Below, one piece after another: positions 8,001-17,669 of a DNA stretch of 17,976 bases (the first letter of the stretch is position 1; each line of letters starts with the position of its first letter). The notes under the pieces were generated by a model that searched no databases, was not told where the DNA came from, and saw only the letters and a program-made list of their open reading frames with translations. The position numbers were made by a program, and so were the translations under genes. This DNA is from Gonium pectorale (taxonomy: Eukaryota > Chlorophyta > Chlorophyceae > Chlamydomonadales > Volvocaceae), in the NCBI GenBank assembly GCA_001584585.1, contig LSYV01000014.1:638869-656844 (forward strand). Direction: 5' to 3'.

Positions 8001-9761
8001 CCGCCTATCCCGCCTACCGTATCCCTGGTGGCCGCTACCTAGCTATCACCGTGGACGCCGTACACACTCACGTCCACGACTGGCCGCCATCGGTCGAGTA
8101 GTTGAACGTCACGGACGCCGACTCGCAGAGGAGGTACCAGAACGACAGCTGGAGGATGGCACTCGTGACTGCGAAGTCCTTCGTCTCCGCCAGCTGACCG
8201 CCGTAGAAGGTGCTCATGGCCGCACCCGAATGCGCCGGGAGGCTGCACTCACGGGTTGAGACACCGGCGGTGTGCGAGATCCAGACCTGGGAGTTCCACT
8301 CCCCGCCCGCCGCGCATCCGCTGCACTCGAAGCCCTCTGTGACGCCGTCAGTTGAGGATGCCACCGTTGGAGCTGTGAGGTTCGCGCCGCCGATCACCAG
8401 GTCGTCAATAGCCAAGTTTGAGGATGATAAGGAGTTGTAGTCTGTGAAGGCCCGCATCCGGACGCCGGTGGACGATGCCGGTGGTGTGAAGCTGCCCGTC
8501 AGGTACGCCCACCCTGTCGTGTGGGTGGTGCCGGTCCTGAGGAGTTGGCTGCGGGCGAAAGGCGGCGGCGGTGGAGCGGGGCAAGGCAGTAGGAGCTTTA
8601 CGGAAGGTTGGTAAAACTGGATGGAGAGGGGCGCCGACGAGCATGCGCACAGTCCAACGACAGCACGCACGACACGGAACCAAGTGCACATGGCCGAAGC
8701 GCAATCTTCAGCTGGTTTATAAATTCGAAACCGAGGTTGGGCTATGGACGATCGATCGATTGCTATCGAGTGAAGCTTCACAGTCGCGCACGCACGGTGC
8801 AAAGTGTTGTACGGCAGACATGGTCCTTGTGCATTGCCACGCGTGCCCGCCGTTGCCGACACCCATTCAGAGAGACGTTCGTGCGGGGCGATCCGGGTAT
8901 GCCGGTATGCAGCAGCAGGCGCCATAAGCGCCGAAGTCAGCGGCCATCTAGTGCTACAGTACGGACTGCATAGGCGCTTAATCTGTGGAAGCATGCGCAG
9001 ACGTGGCGCAGTTCATCCAAGCGCGCGGCATTCCGTACGTGCTTGTGTACAACGATGCGCACGACCATTGAATGTTCACTGACGGTTGCAGCCAAGCTAT
9101 CACTGCAAGAAACGTGCCTGCCGTCAGGTAAGTGTCAGGCCCCACCGTCCCCGAGCAAGGTGCCAACAGTTATCGGCATGGCCACAACCCATCACCAACT
9201 TCTTGTGCCGCCAACCCCGGAATACGCATGATCCTCATGAATCGGGATTGCCACGATTCGTCCCTATGTGGAAGCCCGGCACCAGCCCCTGTTAGCGCAC
9301 GCTGCGGTACAAGATACCGGCGCGCGCGATGTGTGTAACTGTCACAGCCCCAGCCAAGCGACGGACCAACGGCCTTGGCCAACTTACGTCCAAGATTTAC
9401 CGCTGTCGGTGGAGTAGTTGAAGGTTACGGACGCGCTGTCGCAGAGGAGGTACCAAAACGACACAGTGACTGTGGCGCTGGTCACCATGAGGTCCCGCGT
9501 TTCCGCAAGCTGCCCTCCAGAGAAGGAGGCCATTCCACTCCCGCTCCTTGCTCCTAGGCTGCACTCGCTCGTGGAGACTCCGGCAGTTAGGAATGGCCAG
9601 AGGGACGACGTCCACTGCGCGTTGCTCGCACAGCCACTGCACTCGAAGCCCTCCAAGACATCTGATCTTACAAAACGGGAAGCAAGTAATGCTATAAACA
9701 GCAGGTAAACAACAACTGTCGCGCTTCGGGACGCTTGGCTAAACGGCGTCCGCGGGCCCAT
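4282..9761 (-). CDS. Six-exon gene: secreted-type I membrane protein with five tandem MAM-like repeats, Pro/Ser-rich stalk and one TM helix
   Basis: Exons in transcript order are 9388-9761, 8072-8548, 7302-7793, 6345-6824, 5393-5896 and 4282-5020. They total 3066 nt, giving 1021 aa plus a TAG stop. All donors are GTAAGT, GTGAGT or GTACGC, all acceptors end GCAG, and all five introns are phase 2. Residues 1-33 form a signal peptide (hydrophobic core about 15-28). Five repeats follow at about 36-183, 195-343, 358-506, 518-666 and 687-834. Each has Cys-x2-Cys near its start, two further Cys, an FWYLLC-like strand, a (G)xSW(T/S) turn, a TGW(K/A)Y strand and a final DDLxIxGA-like strand. Residues 837-968 are a Pro/Ser-rich stalk, 987-1010 a TM helix, and 1011-1021 a basic tail. 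The layout FE, W, FWY, SW, IDD resembles MAM/concanavalin-like jelly rolls; that assignment is an inference. The start ATG at 9761 has A at -3 and G at +4. An in-frame ATG at 9800 would add 13 residues in a weaker context. I know no gene name; a cell-surface or matrix adhesion role is inferred. No TGTAA poly(A) signal was seen by eye in about 1.5 kb downstream. Confidence 0.87.
5393..5896 (-). other. Exon 5: C-terminal half of repeat 4 and N-terminal half of repeat 5
   Basis: 504 nt, phase 2-2, residues 609-776. The acceptor is CCGCAG; the donor GTACGC is the weakest of the five. The linker 667-686 is Gly/Ser/Thr-rich and the longest of the set. Repeat 5 Cys are 692, 695, 718 and 758. It has the CESAS/GGQSW variant, and the split codon becomes Ser rather than Thr. 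Confidence 0.83.
6345..6824 (-). other. Exon 4: C-terminal half of repeat 3 and N-terminal half of repeat 4
   Basis: 480 nt, phase 2-2, residues 449-608. The acceptor is ACGCAG and the donor GTAAGT. It contains the N-L-T sequon at Asn504, a Ser/Thr-rich linker, then repeat 4 Cys 523, 526, 549 and 590. It has the CDSAS/DSGKSW variant. Confidence 0.85.
7302..7793 (-). other. Exon 3: C-terminal half of repeat 2 and N-terminal half of repeat 3
   Basis: 492 nt, phase 2-2, residues 285-448. The acceptor is CTGCAG and the donor GTAAGT. The linker 344-357 is Pro/Ser/Thr-rich. Repeat 3 Cys are 364, 367, 390 and 430. It has the CDSAS/DSGKSW variant shared with exons 1 and 4. The N-L-T sequon at the end of repeat 2 is lost (Ser replaces Asn). 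Confidence 0.85.
7875..8018. repeat. 9-bp minisatellite (16 units) in intron 2
   Basis: Sixteen consecutive 9-mers of the form CCGCCCATC or CCGCACATC, with TCGCCCATC and CCGCCTATC variants, lie just inside intron 2 (7794-8071) and take up half of it. On the gene's strand the unit is GATGGGCGG or GATGTGCGG. The reading frame that joins exon 3 runs open through the array but meets a TAG between the array and the donor, which supports this being intron. Confidence 0.9.
8072..8548 (-). other. Exon 2: C-terminal half of repeat 1 and N-terminal half of repeat 2
   Basis: 477 nt, symmetric phase 2-2, residues 126-284. The acceptor is CGCAG and the donor GTGAGT. It closes repeat 1 (DDLVIGGANLT, with an N-L-T sequon at Asn181), has a short linker 184-194, then opens repeat 2 with Cys200, 203, 226 and 266. 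This exon carries the CESAS/GGQSW sequence variant also found in exon 5. Confidence 0.85.
9388..9761 (-). other. Exon 1: signal peptide and N-terminal half of repeat 1
   Basis: Codes residues 1-124 plus two bases of codon 125. The n-region has two Arg and many Ser/Thr, followed by a VVVYLLFIALLA core. Repeat 1 begins near residue 36 with Cys41 and Cys44, then Cys67 and Cys107, and an N-Y-S sequon at Asn115. The exon ends TGG-AC before donor GTAAGT (9387-9382). Confidence 0.85.
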
Positions 9762-9924
9762 TATCTTGCTGATGTTTGCTATGTAAAGTATCGTGTACAT
9801 CTAAAAGTTGAATGCCGGAATCGGCTCAATCGGGCCGGGTCGCCGGTACTGAACGAAACCTGCTGCTGTACTGCCAGGTTGCTGTTAGGCGAAGCCGGGG
9901 CGTTATTAAGTATACGGACCTTGT

Positions 9925-9930
9925 CTTATA
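9925..9930 (-). promoter_or_regulatory. Possible TATA-like element upstream of the repeat-protein gene
   Basis: TATAAG on the minus strand, 164 bp upstream of the chosen ATG at 9761. The position is plausible for a core promoter with a short 5' UTR, but such hexamers occur by chance and no other promoter feature is visible. Confidence 0.2.
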
Positions 9931-12900
9931 GTTAGTCGATGTGCTTCCGGTTTGAACGGGCACTTTGGGGTTCTTTACTAACCCTTTACGTGTATTGTTC
10001 TCCAGCAGCAGCAGCCTCCTGCCTGGGCTCGCTTGACACCTTGAGGCTTAAGTAGCGTGGGGAGGGCAGCCCGGCGACGGATAGCAGTACCCTGCTACCC
10101 TGTCGCCGCTGCCGCCGCTGCCTATATCCATCTATATCACAGCGCGTACGTGCGACTAAGGCTCGTGGGCCCAGGGTAACGGCACGGGGGCGGTGAAGGG
10201 CGGGAGCGGCGATGTGCGTGCGATGCGTTCACTGCACTGTGGGCCCAAGGCGCCACGCGTGGCAGCCTTGCTATCTTGATTAGGATATTTTAATCGGCCT
10301 GAGTTTGGACCCGTTTTCCTAATTCGAGACACGGGGCAATTACGCGGGTTTTGCAATAGAAGACAGCCCAGGGGCAGGGGAAATTCGCAGATCCCTAGTA
10401 TTTTGCCCTGGAATACGTGCGTGCCCCATGAACACTCCATTCCCTTGAGCCGGGTTGGAATTACACAGGCTCCTACTTACCTCTCAAGGAAGATAGCAAG
10501 GCTGACGCGTGGTGACGCAGCGCAGCAAGTGCCTAATCGGTAGGCGGCGCAACGGGCGGACAGGGACATATCAAGACACGGTCGCCATACATGCAAATGC
10601 GGTACCGGTATCCATTTCGGCCGCATGCGGCGGTGGGCCCACCACGTCCATCGCTGCCGGTTATGCCGAGCTTGGTCCGCCAATTGGACGCAATAATACG
10701 TACGAGAAGCCAGCCTAGCTTGTTGAGAGGCTTGAGTAATCGAAGTTGGCTTGCCGCCGGACGGATCATATACAACGGATCATACGGGGTGCAATCTGTC
10801 ACAGGTAAGGCGGCCGTAGGGTCATGGATCAGGGCCGACAGTGCGACGGGTGCCCGGTTCAACTCCCATAACTGCATTTACAGAAACAAGAAACAGGGAA
10901 GCCACCTCACCCGAAGGTGCGACGACGTTTCCAGCATTAGGGCGCCTGGCGAACAACTAGGCAGCCGGATTCGCGCTGCTATCGCTTGCCATCAGGTTTC
11001 AACGATGGGAGCCCTTGCTGTCAGCACATCTCATGGCACAACTTCAGCTCAACTCCAGGACTTGACAGCTACATGAAACCCACGGGGACAGCCCTCGCCG
11101 ACTCTTGAGTCCCGGCGCTCATTCCCAGAGGGGCTGCGACGCGCAGCGCTGTAACCGCAATCAACCAGCAGCCTGATACCACCGGAACAAACGGGCAGTG
11201 CGCATGCGCAGTCCATGCGGCGCCTGATTTCTTGCTCCACCGCGGTACAACGGAAACCAAGCCTAGACGCGCCTAGGTTCAGCGCCGTAACAGTTCCTGA
11301 CCGAATCTGTACGTATGGCGCAAGGTAACAAATGCTCTGGAGTTTGCCATGCGACATACTGCGCAGGCGTACTTCCAGATACGCGTCAGAACTCTTGTGG
11401 CAGTAACCCTTCCCTCATGGCATGCATGCCGCAAGCTCAGTCAACAATTGTATGCGGCCAGCCGTGTAGCACTTCAACCGAAAAAAAACAGGGGCTTCGT
11501 CCGCAACCAAGCCCATCTTCAGTGCAGCTGGCCCTCACGACGGGGCCTACCATTCTGGGCGAATGTCGCAGACAGTCTCAACGCGGGCCCGGCCTCCTCA
11601 GAGCCCCTGTAACTTCGCTAATGGTCATCCGCTAGCCAACTGATAAACCGACTCGCGCGACTCGGCGGTGCTCGGGTGGGTGTCGCCTCATGCGGTGCAC
11701 AAACATGCACGGCACCAGGCAGAAGCTCGTGGCGCCAACACACGCCACCCCGCTATCCCAGAGACTGGGGTGGCACGCACCGGCCCGCACCGTGCGTACA
11801 TGGCGCCTCTGCTCCAGTCCACGCATGGACCCCGCCAGCCGCTCATGGCGTGGGACTGGCTCTTCTTGCCCCCGCCCCTCCCCTAGCAACGGCTGAGCCG
11901 GTACGCCTCTCCGGGGCCTGGGCCTATCCCCAACGCCCCATCCAAGGGGCGATCGGGAAACCGCTACCTACGGTCTCTGATGAGCAGTAATCAGTGTGTG
12001 TCCATCACGACCGAGCGACCTACCGGCAAGCACCATGTTCAGCAACAACCGGGTGTATGCGGTAAAGGCCGTCCGTAGGGGGTAGGTACGGTGATGATGG
12101 CCATGCGCGTGGCGACCGGGGGAGACCACCCACAGCTGGACTGTGCACTGCCCTCAATACACATTATCGCGCCTGGCCATATGCACAGCGGACGGCTCTC
12201 ACGATAAGCCTCACGGCTCACAGCCTGACACACATGCTGCACAACGCCGCGGCGCGGGCTGAAGCCGTGGCTCCGCCAGGTCCTGTTCCGCGCAGCGCCG
12301 GATGACGGAAGATGCCCTCAGAGGTTGCGACCACGGACATCGTTCGAGCATGCATGATAGCTTCCCGGCTGGGACCCGGCGGGGACACAAGCCACCCTCT
12401 TGACATGCTTGCCCCTGGCACGACCAGAGACAATGCCACTCAGAAACCCGTTTCCACAGCCAACCGACAACCAGAACCAACGATCTTATCGCCTTCAACC
12501 GCCGGCGGTAGATGGCCACCTGGCAACTGTCAGCATTGAAGCAAGCCACCAGCACGCGCAAACGCGTCCACCCACCCTACGCCTCGCCTTACTGCTGCCC
12601 ACGCCGTCGCGTCTTCCCGCAGCAGCACCACCATCCGCTGGCGTGTCTCCGTAAGTTCTCATTAACCGCCCTCTGCGCTGCCCAGGTCGACGCGTGCGCC
12701 CACCAGCTCCGAAACCACAGGCTGGTTCCAGCACCCACACCGGACGGGGTGGGCAGGGCAAGGCACAGCTCGTCACGATGTTACTGGATGCTGCTTCACA
12801 CATGACAGTTGCACCTATGGCTCTCGGTTCGTTCGGATCCGCGCCGTCACGTACGACTGGTACCCATACAGCCGTACGTGAGTCCGAGTCAAGCACGTCC

Positions 12901-13731
12901 GGTGCCGAGTCAAGCAAGGACCGGTGCCGAGTCAAGCAAGGACCGAGACCGAAGCCCTCAGCCACTCCCTGGCGAAGAGGATGCCAGCGGGTTAAGGCAT
13001 ACGCCGCGTCACAACGCTACTAATCCCTACCGGTGGCCCTCCTAACCCAGCTACCGAGCATCTTCGCATGCATGGCAAGCAAGGCGAGCACGCTCCAGGC
13101 CACCAGCACCTCCCGCATCTTGATGTGCAGCGCACCGTGGCCAGCAGCAGCTGCACCCCCATCCCCATGGAAACACACAGCAGCAGCGAGGGCCTTGACG
13201 TGCCTCGGGTGCACACTGTACCAACAACGGTAACCGCAGCGAATGCCCATGCGCACGCCCTCCCGTACGTGCGCCTCAGAAGCAACTCTCATCACTCAGA
13301 TAAACGTTATTGAGTACAAAAGCACAGGTCACCGGACAAGCTCCGTCGGGCGCCGCATGCGGTGCAAGCGAGCAGAGGCACGTATCCACGCCAGCACCTC
13401 GTAATTAGCCCCCCTGCTGCCGCCCCTCGATGTCCCCCAGACATCGGGGTTGCAAGCGGGGAGAACGTCTGCGCCTACGCCGCGCATTATGGCGCCCATA
13501 CTTCCGCAATTCCACTCAGGATTTAGTCACCAACGTCAATCATGACAAGAAACGCAAGTGCCCTGAGCCCCCACATGACAGTCCCCGCCCGGCAGCCCCG
13601 ACAGCCGCTCAAGGCGCGGCTGTCCCACCTTTCTTCCCGCTTCTTGAGGGACTGACGATAAGTGCCGGCATCTCTTGGGCATGGGCCCAATCCCAGGGGC
13701 CGGGGGACCGGTAACCGACCGGCCGGCGCAC
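9931..13731. other. Long stretch without a convincing gene
   Basis: Open frames are up to about 160 codons but show no family motif, no consistent splice pattern and often no ATG. The longest, 10591-11076 on the plus strand, is compositionally unremarkable. An imperfect hairpin lies at 10072-10108 (CGGCGAC ... GTCGCCG). Minus-strand 13100-13230 contains an AAAAGHGALHIK-like peptide that could be a further decayed ankyrin fragment, but this is too weak to call. Confidence 0.4.
12881..12944. repeat. 22-bp tandem repeat
   Basis: Two exact copies at 12901-12922 and 12923-12944 (GGTGCCGAGTCAAGCAAGGA plus CC), preceded by a diverged copy at 12881-12900. Confidence 0.88.
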
Positions 13732-13773
13732 ACCATTTAATGCGGCAGCCACGGGCGTGCGGCCATGAGCGTC
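13732..13773 (-). pseudogene. Isolated ankyrin-repeat motif
   Basis: The minus-strand frame reads DAHGRTPVAAALNG, the D-x-x-G-x-T-P-x-x-x-A core of an ankyrin repeat. An acceptor-like CCCCGATTAG lies just upstream. The frame does not fit the phase of the preceding predicted exon (14027-14069), so it is probably a decayed 3' part of the neighbouring ankyrin pseudogene. Confidence 0.4.
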
Positions 13774-14026
13774 CGATCCTAATCGGGGAAGGAGAGCGTC
13801 GCATTACCACATACAGCGTATACGGTTAGCTACATCGCCTTCACACGCCCATCATGGCCGCCCACAGAGCAAGCCCGGTCACGATACATGCAACATGGCC
13901 CCGCTCACGGCCGCTCACAGGCTCCATCCCAAAGTGGCATGCAATGACACGACGACGCGTACAGGGGCGTACGTGGAGTCGAACAGGTCATGTTCCGCGC
14001 CGCTTTGGACGGCGCATGATACATAC

Positions 14027-15298
14027 CAGGTGAAGTCGTAGGTTCCCAATGCGCATCTCATCATTACGGCTGGCATAATAAAAAAACCAGCATGTTATTA
14101 CAGCCACTCCCTGTGCACCAAAGAGGGCTGGCGGGCAAAGTCTCCACGCCTCCGGCTTACTTGTGCTCAAGTGCCTCCTAAAGTGTTGCATTCAGCTGGG
14201 GAGTCTCGAACGGATGTTGCACCAACGTCATGAGGTGCCGTAGATTGTTGGCCCTGCAACGGGCCATCGGGCAACGGCCATCAACAGATCCTCGCCAGCA
14301 AGGGCCGGCTCTGTCCGCAGCAGGCGCTTGAACATCTCCAAGTCATCCTTGCAAGGCCCATCAATTGATGCCGCTTAAGCACGGTTCGCGAGCTCAAACG
14401 CTCCTATTGTGGGCAAACAAGGAATGGCAAAAATAAATGAGTACGGCGGGATGGAGGATAAAACAAGCAGTTGTGCCGAAAGAAGGCCATGGCAACACAC
14501 AGGTAACTTCGTACGGTATCACTGCCTGCCATGGGAGCCAGCGCTTGCAGGCGCTGGAGCAAGCAAGCTGGTACGTGGATGGCATGTGGCACAGCGGACA
14601 GGCATGCGGTATGCGTGCAAACACGCTGCGGTCATTGGCAATGATAGTCATTTTTCGGATACCCACATGAACGCTTACATGTGCAAGGCGGAAGTTGCCC
14701 GCCGCAATGGCACCCTGTAGGAGCCCGTTCATGTCCTTGTTTCCGTAGAGGTTAAGTTCCGGTAGCATGGTCACGAGTCTTGCGGCAAGGTCGCCATTGC
14801 GGCTGCGCCCCAGGGTGGCACGCAAGTCTCCCTACTTGGCTGCCCCCACGCCATGGTGTCGAAGCAGCTGCACCAGCTCGCAGGTCCGCTCGGCTTTCAA
14901 CCACCTCGGTGTGACCCGCACGCGCCGCCATGAGCAGCACGTTTGGCTGTCTGGGCGCGCGCCCCAACGCCGTGCGTAGACCGCGTGCTGGAGTGCCAGG
15001 GCTGCCTCACCCTCCCGCCGGAGCTGCTGGGGTATGTCTGTCTCAACAGGGAGCAGGGCATCGGTGGCTGTGTGAGCAGCAGCAGCAGCTGCCGCTGCCT
15101 CACCGTCAGGCCCGGCCAAGAGGCGGCGCGCAGGCACTAGACACCGCAGGGACCGCACCGCACGGGTCGTAGCGGCGTAGCAGGTACTGGGCAGCTCCCG
15201 CGGGCTTCGACACCACGAGGCATACGCCGCGCGGAACCCCTGCCGAGGTGCAAGATGATGTGGAGCAGTGTCTCGAAGGGCAAATCGAGGAGCCGCAT
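14027..15298 (-). pseudogene. F-box-like/ankyrin-type gene, broken by small indels, splice sites kept
   Basis: ATG at 15298 opens an F-box-like start (MRLLDLPFETLLHIILHL, to 15245), but that frame stops at 15137-15139. The family sequence continues in other frames: AAQYLLRRYDP (15163-15195), NVLLMAARAGHTEVV (14899-14943), LVQLLRHHGV (ending 14832), then NGLLQGAIAAGNFRLAH up to 14679, where a GTAAGC donor follows. After an intron 14348-14678 the next exon (14347-14161) reads DDLEMFKRLLRTEP, then EDLLMAVA. A frameshift caused by a ~14-bp duplication at 14255-14282 follows, then ANNLRHLMTLVQHP and an in-frame TAG at 14178-14180. A GTAAGC donor at 14160 and a CCAG acceptor lead to a 43-nt exon 14069-14027 (NDEMRIGNLRLHL) with a GTATGT donor. 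The helical LL.AA..G..L pattern is ankyrin-like; the family role is unknown. Uncorrected assembly indels could also give this picture. Confidence 0.6.
14255..14282. repeat. ~14-bp tandem duplication that shifts the ankyrin frame
   Basis: On the minus strand GATGGCCGTTGCCC is followed at once by GATGGCCCGTTGCA. Reading one copy restores a continuous ankyrin-like frame on both sides, so the second copy is a likely disabling insertion. Confidence 0.7.
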
Positions 15299-16377
15299 CG
15301 TCAACTTATTCGAATCTCACGAAACTCGACTTGCACGTCAAGGCAGGCGGAAAAGGCAAATGAAACTGGACTCAGAACTCAAGCCGTCTCCTAGACTAGG
15401 ATTGTTCCCGAGCTCTCGATGAAGGGGAGAGAGCAAAGTTGCGTTAATTGCGTAGCCTGACTGCAAGATGGGAAAGGCAAGCAACAACTAACCCGGTCAT
15501 TGGATCTCGGAACTGTAAGTTAGGGCAAGCAGTGTGACGCTAAAGCAATGTGCAAATATAACAAAAGCACAGCTTCTATCTAGCTGTATGCCTGCGAACA
15601 GTATCCGGCCTGCGCTTGTCGGTGAAATGGCCAGTTGGGGGCTTCCGTGCGTGTCCACGCGTGTGGGCCAAGTCTAGCTTCTCGGGGCCTTGAGATACCC
15701 ATTCCGGCTGTAGCTGCGGCCCGACCATCATCGGATACGCTTCGGTTCCCAAAGCAATGCCTGCCTGCTCTTCGGCTTCAACGCAGCACGCCGCTGCTGC
15801 ACACCTCTATGGAGCTGAGAGTGGAACTCACGTCCTTGCCGGGAACGGTTGCACGTGCGCGTGTGCAGGTGCGTGGGTTGGGCCCAGTGTGCCAGGTGGT
15901 GGGAGGTAGGCAGCAGGGGTTTGATGGCTCTGCAAGCTGCGTACTCAGACTTGCATCATCTCAGGCGCCTGGTCCAACGCCAACCCGTGCCTGCTGCTGC
16001 TACGTGCTGCCTGCCTGCCCTGCTGCTGCCTTCGGAACGACACCGTCCATCCGCCGCCGTGAGGAGGGCAGATGGCTAGCAGCAGTTTGCACAGTAGTTT
16101 GCGCGGTTGGGCATTGATGGCTCGGCGCACCCTCCACCACCGCGCATTGTGTTAGAGGCGTCGGCACGCACGTGCAGCGCACCGCCTGCCAGGTGGTGAC
16201 GGTACCTGGCGCGGTGGGCGATCTATCTAGCGGTGCATCTGTACGCGACTTGGCCATCTTCGTTTGCCACGTCCGCCCGCACATTCAGGCGAGGGTGGCC
16301 TTATAGGCAGCCGAGCACTGCACGTTGGCGGCCTCGGCCATTCGGCGGCGGCGGCGGCGCTGGGGTACGGCCGGCAA
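15299..16377. other. No convincing gene
   Basis: 15299-15634 has short frames only and would be the upstream region of the ankyrin relic. On the plus strand 15635-16117 is open for 160 codons but starts with TTG and has no ATG near the start. A peptide ALQAAYSDLHHLRRLV in another frame (from about 15923) looks helical but is isolated. Confidence 0.4.
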
Positions 16378-16600
16378 GGGGCGTGACGGGTGGAGCGTCG
16401 CTTGGCAGCTGTGGCCGTTCGCTAGCCGTGCTGCTGCGGCGGCGCTGGCGACACTGTCCGGCATGGGGCGCAACGGCGGAGGACCGCCTGGCAGCTGTGG
16501 CCACGCACGAGCCGTGCATGCGGTGCTGAAGCTTGTTCAAGAGTGGCTGGGGCGTGACGGCGGAGGCCACGCACTTGAGCGCCGGTGGGTGGGAGGGCCA
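16378..16600 (+). repeat. Degenerate ~85-bp tandem repeat (possible decayed 28-29-codon repeat)
   Basis: GGGGCGTGACGG-like starts recur at 16378, 16465 and 16549, with spacings of 87 and 84 bp, both multiples of three. GGCAGCTGTGGCC and GAGCCGTGC-like blocks recur inside the first two copies. In one plus frame each copy starts G-(V/A)-T-(G/A), but a TGA lies between copies two and three. No family is recognised. Confidence 0.45.
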
Positions 16601-17168
16601 CTTCCTTATCCGAAGCAGCTTGGAGTGCACGGATGGTGTTCAGCGTAGACATGGATTGGCTCGACCGCGGGCATGGCAGTGCATGTATGTTATGCAGCGT
16701 AGTACGTGCATTTGCAGTTGACTAGGGAACTTGTACAGGTGCATTCGTAGATAGGACATGGCTCCCTGCTTTCGTGGGCTCCACACAGATGCGCGCCGCC
16801 GTCATTTCCACGTACTGCGCCCACATATCTTCACACACAGTCGCAAACCCCGTCCTGTTTCACCCATAGGCTGCCGCGTCGCTTGCTGACGACGGTGGGT
16901 GTCTGGGCGCGGTCGGTGGCCGCTGCGCATCGCCACGCACGCCCTCAGAGCGCTGGTGAGTGCAGCGAGCGGAAACGAAGGGACGAGCTACGGGTAGGTG
17001 CGGCCCGGGAAGCAACGTCGACGTTCGTGCGGTAATCGTGGAGCGACCTCCGCTCCTGGACGTCATGCGTGGCTTTGCGCTTCAATAATGCATGGATGTG
17101 AGAATATCGGTACTGATTGGCGATTGGCGGCTATTTGTGAATCGCTCGTCGACTAGTTTTATTCTCCA

Positions 17169-17175
17169 TATATAA
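17169..17175 (+). promoter_or_regulatory. TATA-like element
   Basis: TATATAA in a locally AT-rich stretch, upstream of an ATG at 17332 on the plus strand. The ATG frame is open for 71 codons only (to 17547). An adjacent frame reads DHMYTHSVLGRIDWEKVW at about 17490, which looks more like protein, but no splice model joins them convincingly. Confidence 0.2.
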
Positions 17176-17669
17176 CACGGTCTTCGCGCGTTGGCTCCTC
17201 CCGACGTCCCGAGCGTGTGACAGCTACACCCTGGCGGCTCCGTCCCCCGTTAACACGCAAACTTGCCATCCTTGGTTCGCGCAGGACCCCTCGCCGCGCG
17301 CCAATTTCACCGCGCGTCGTCCCTGCGGCTCATGGTTGAGCTGCGACGGCTGGCTGCGCAGCTCGCGTGCAGGTACGCCGCAGGCTGCTGGATGGCTGGT
17401 GGCGGCGGGAGAGGGACTGGAGGCAAGCGCGCCGCTTCGTGCTGTGGGCTGCTCCGCCGCGTACGTGCACACTTCACTGGTGTGGGATCACATGTACACG
17501 CACAGCGTGCTAGGAAGGATCGATTGGGAGAAGGTTTGGGCTTGTGAACCTGCGTTCACACGTTGGGCTGGTGCCGCTGTCGGCGAAGCCTTCGTCCATT
17601 CCCATGCCACCGAAAAATGGAAACGCTGCAATTGGGGAGGCACGCCTCTACGGGCATACGCATCCGCAG

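Noticed and set aside
7875..8018. CRISPR-like array
   Set aside because: The units are contiguous 9-mers with no spacers, inside a eukaryotic intron.
8549..9387. A hidden sixth repeat exon in intron 1 (a YLV-like peptide near 9312-9326, minus strand)
   Set aside because: The similarity is a few residues only, with no acceptor and no following R-T-G or TGW motif.
10850..10880. tRNA-like GGTTCAACTCC motif
   Set aside because: No pairing arms form around it and there is no A-box at a suitable distance.
10591..11076. 161-codon plus-strand frame
   Set aside because: No recognisable domain, signal peptide or repeat; composition resembles the surrounding non-coding sequence.
15635..16117. 160-codon plus-strand frame
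   Set aside because: It begins with TTG, has no motif or splice support, and its length is not surprising in GC-rich sequence.
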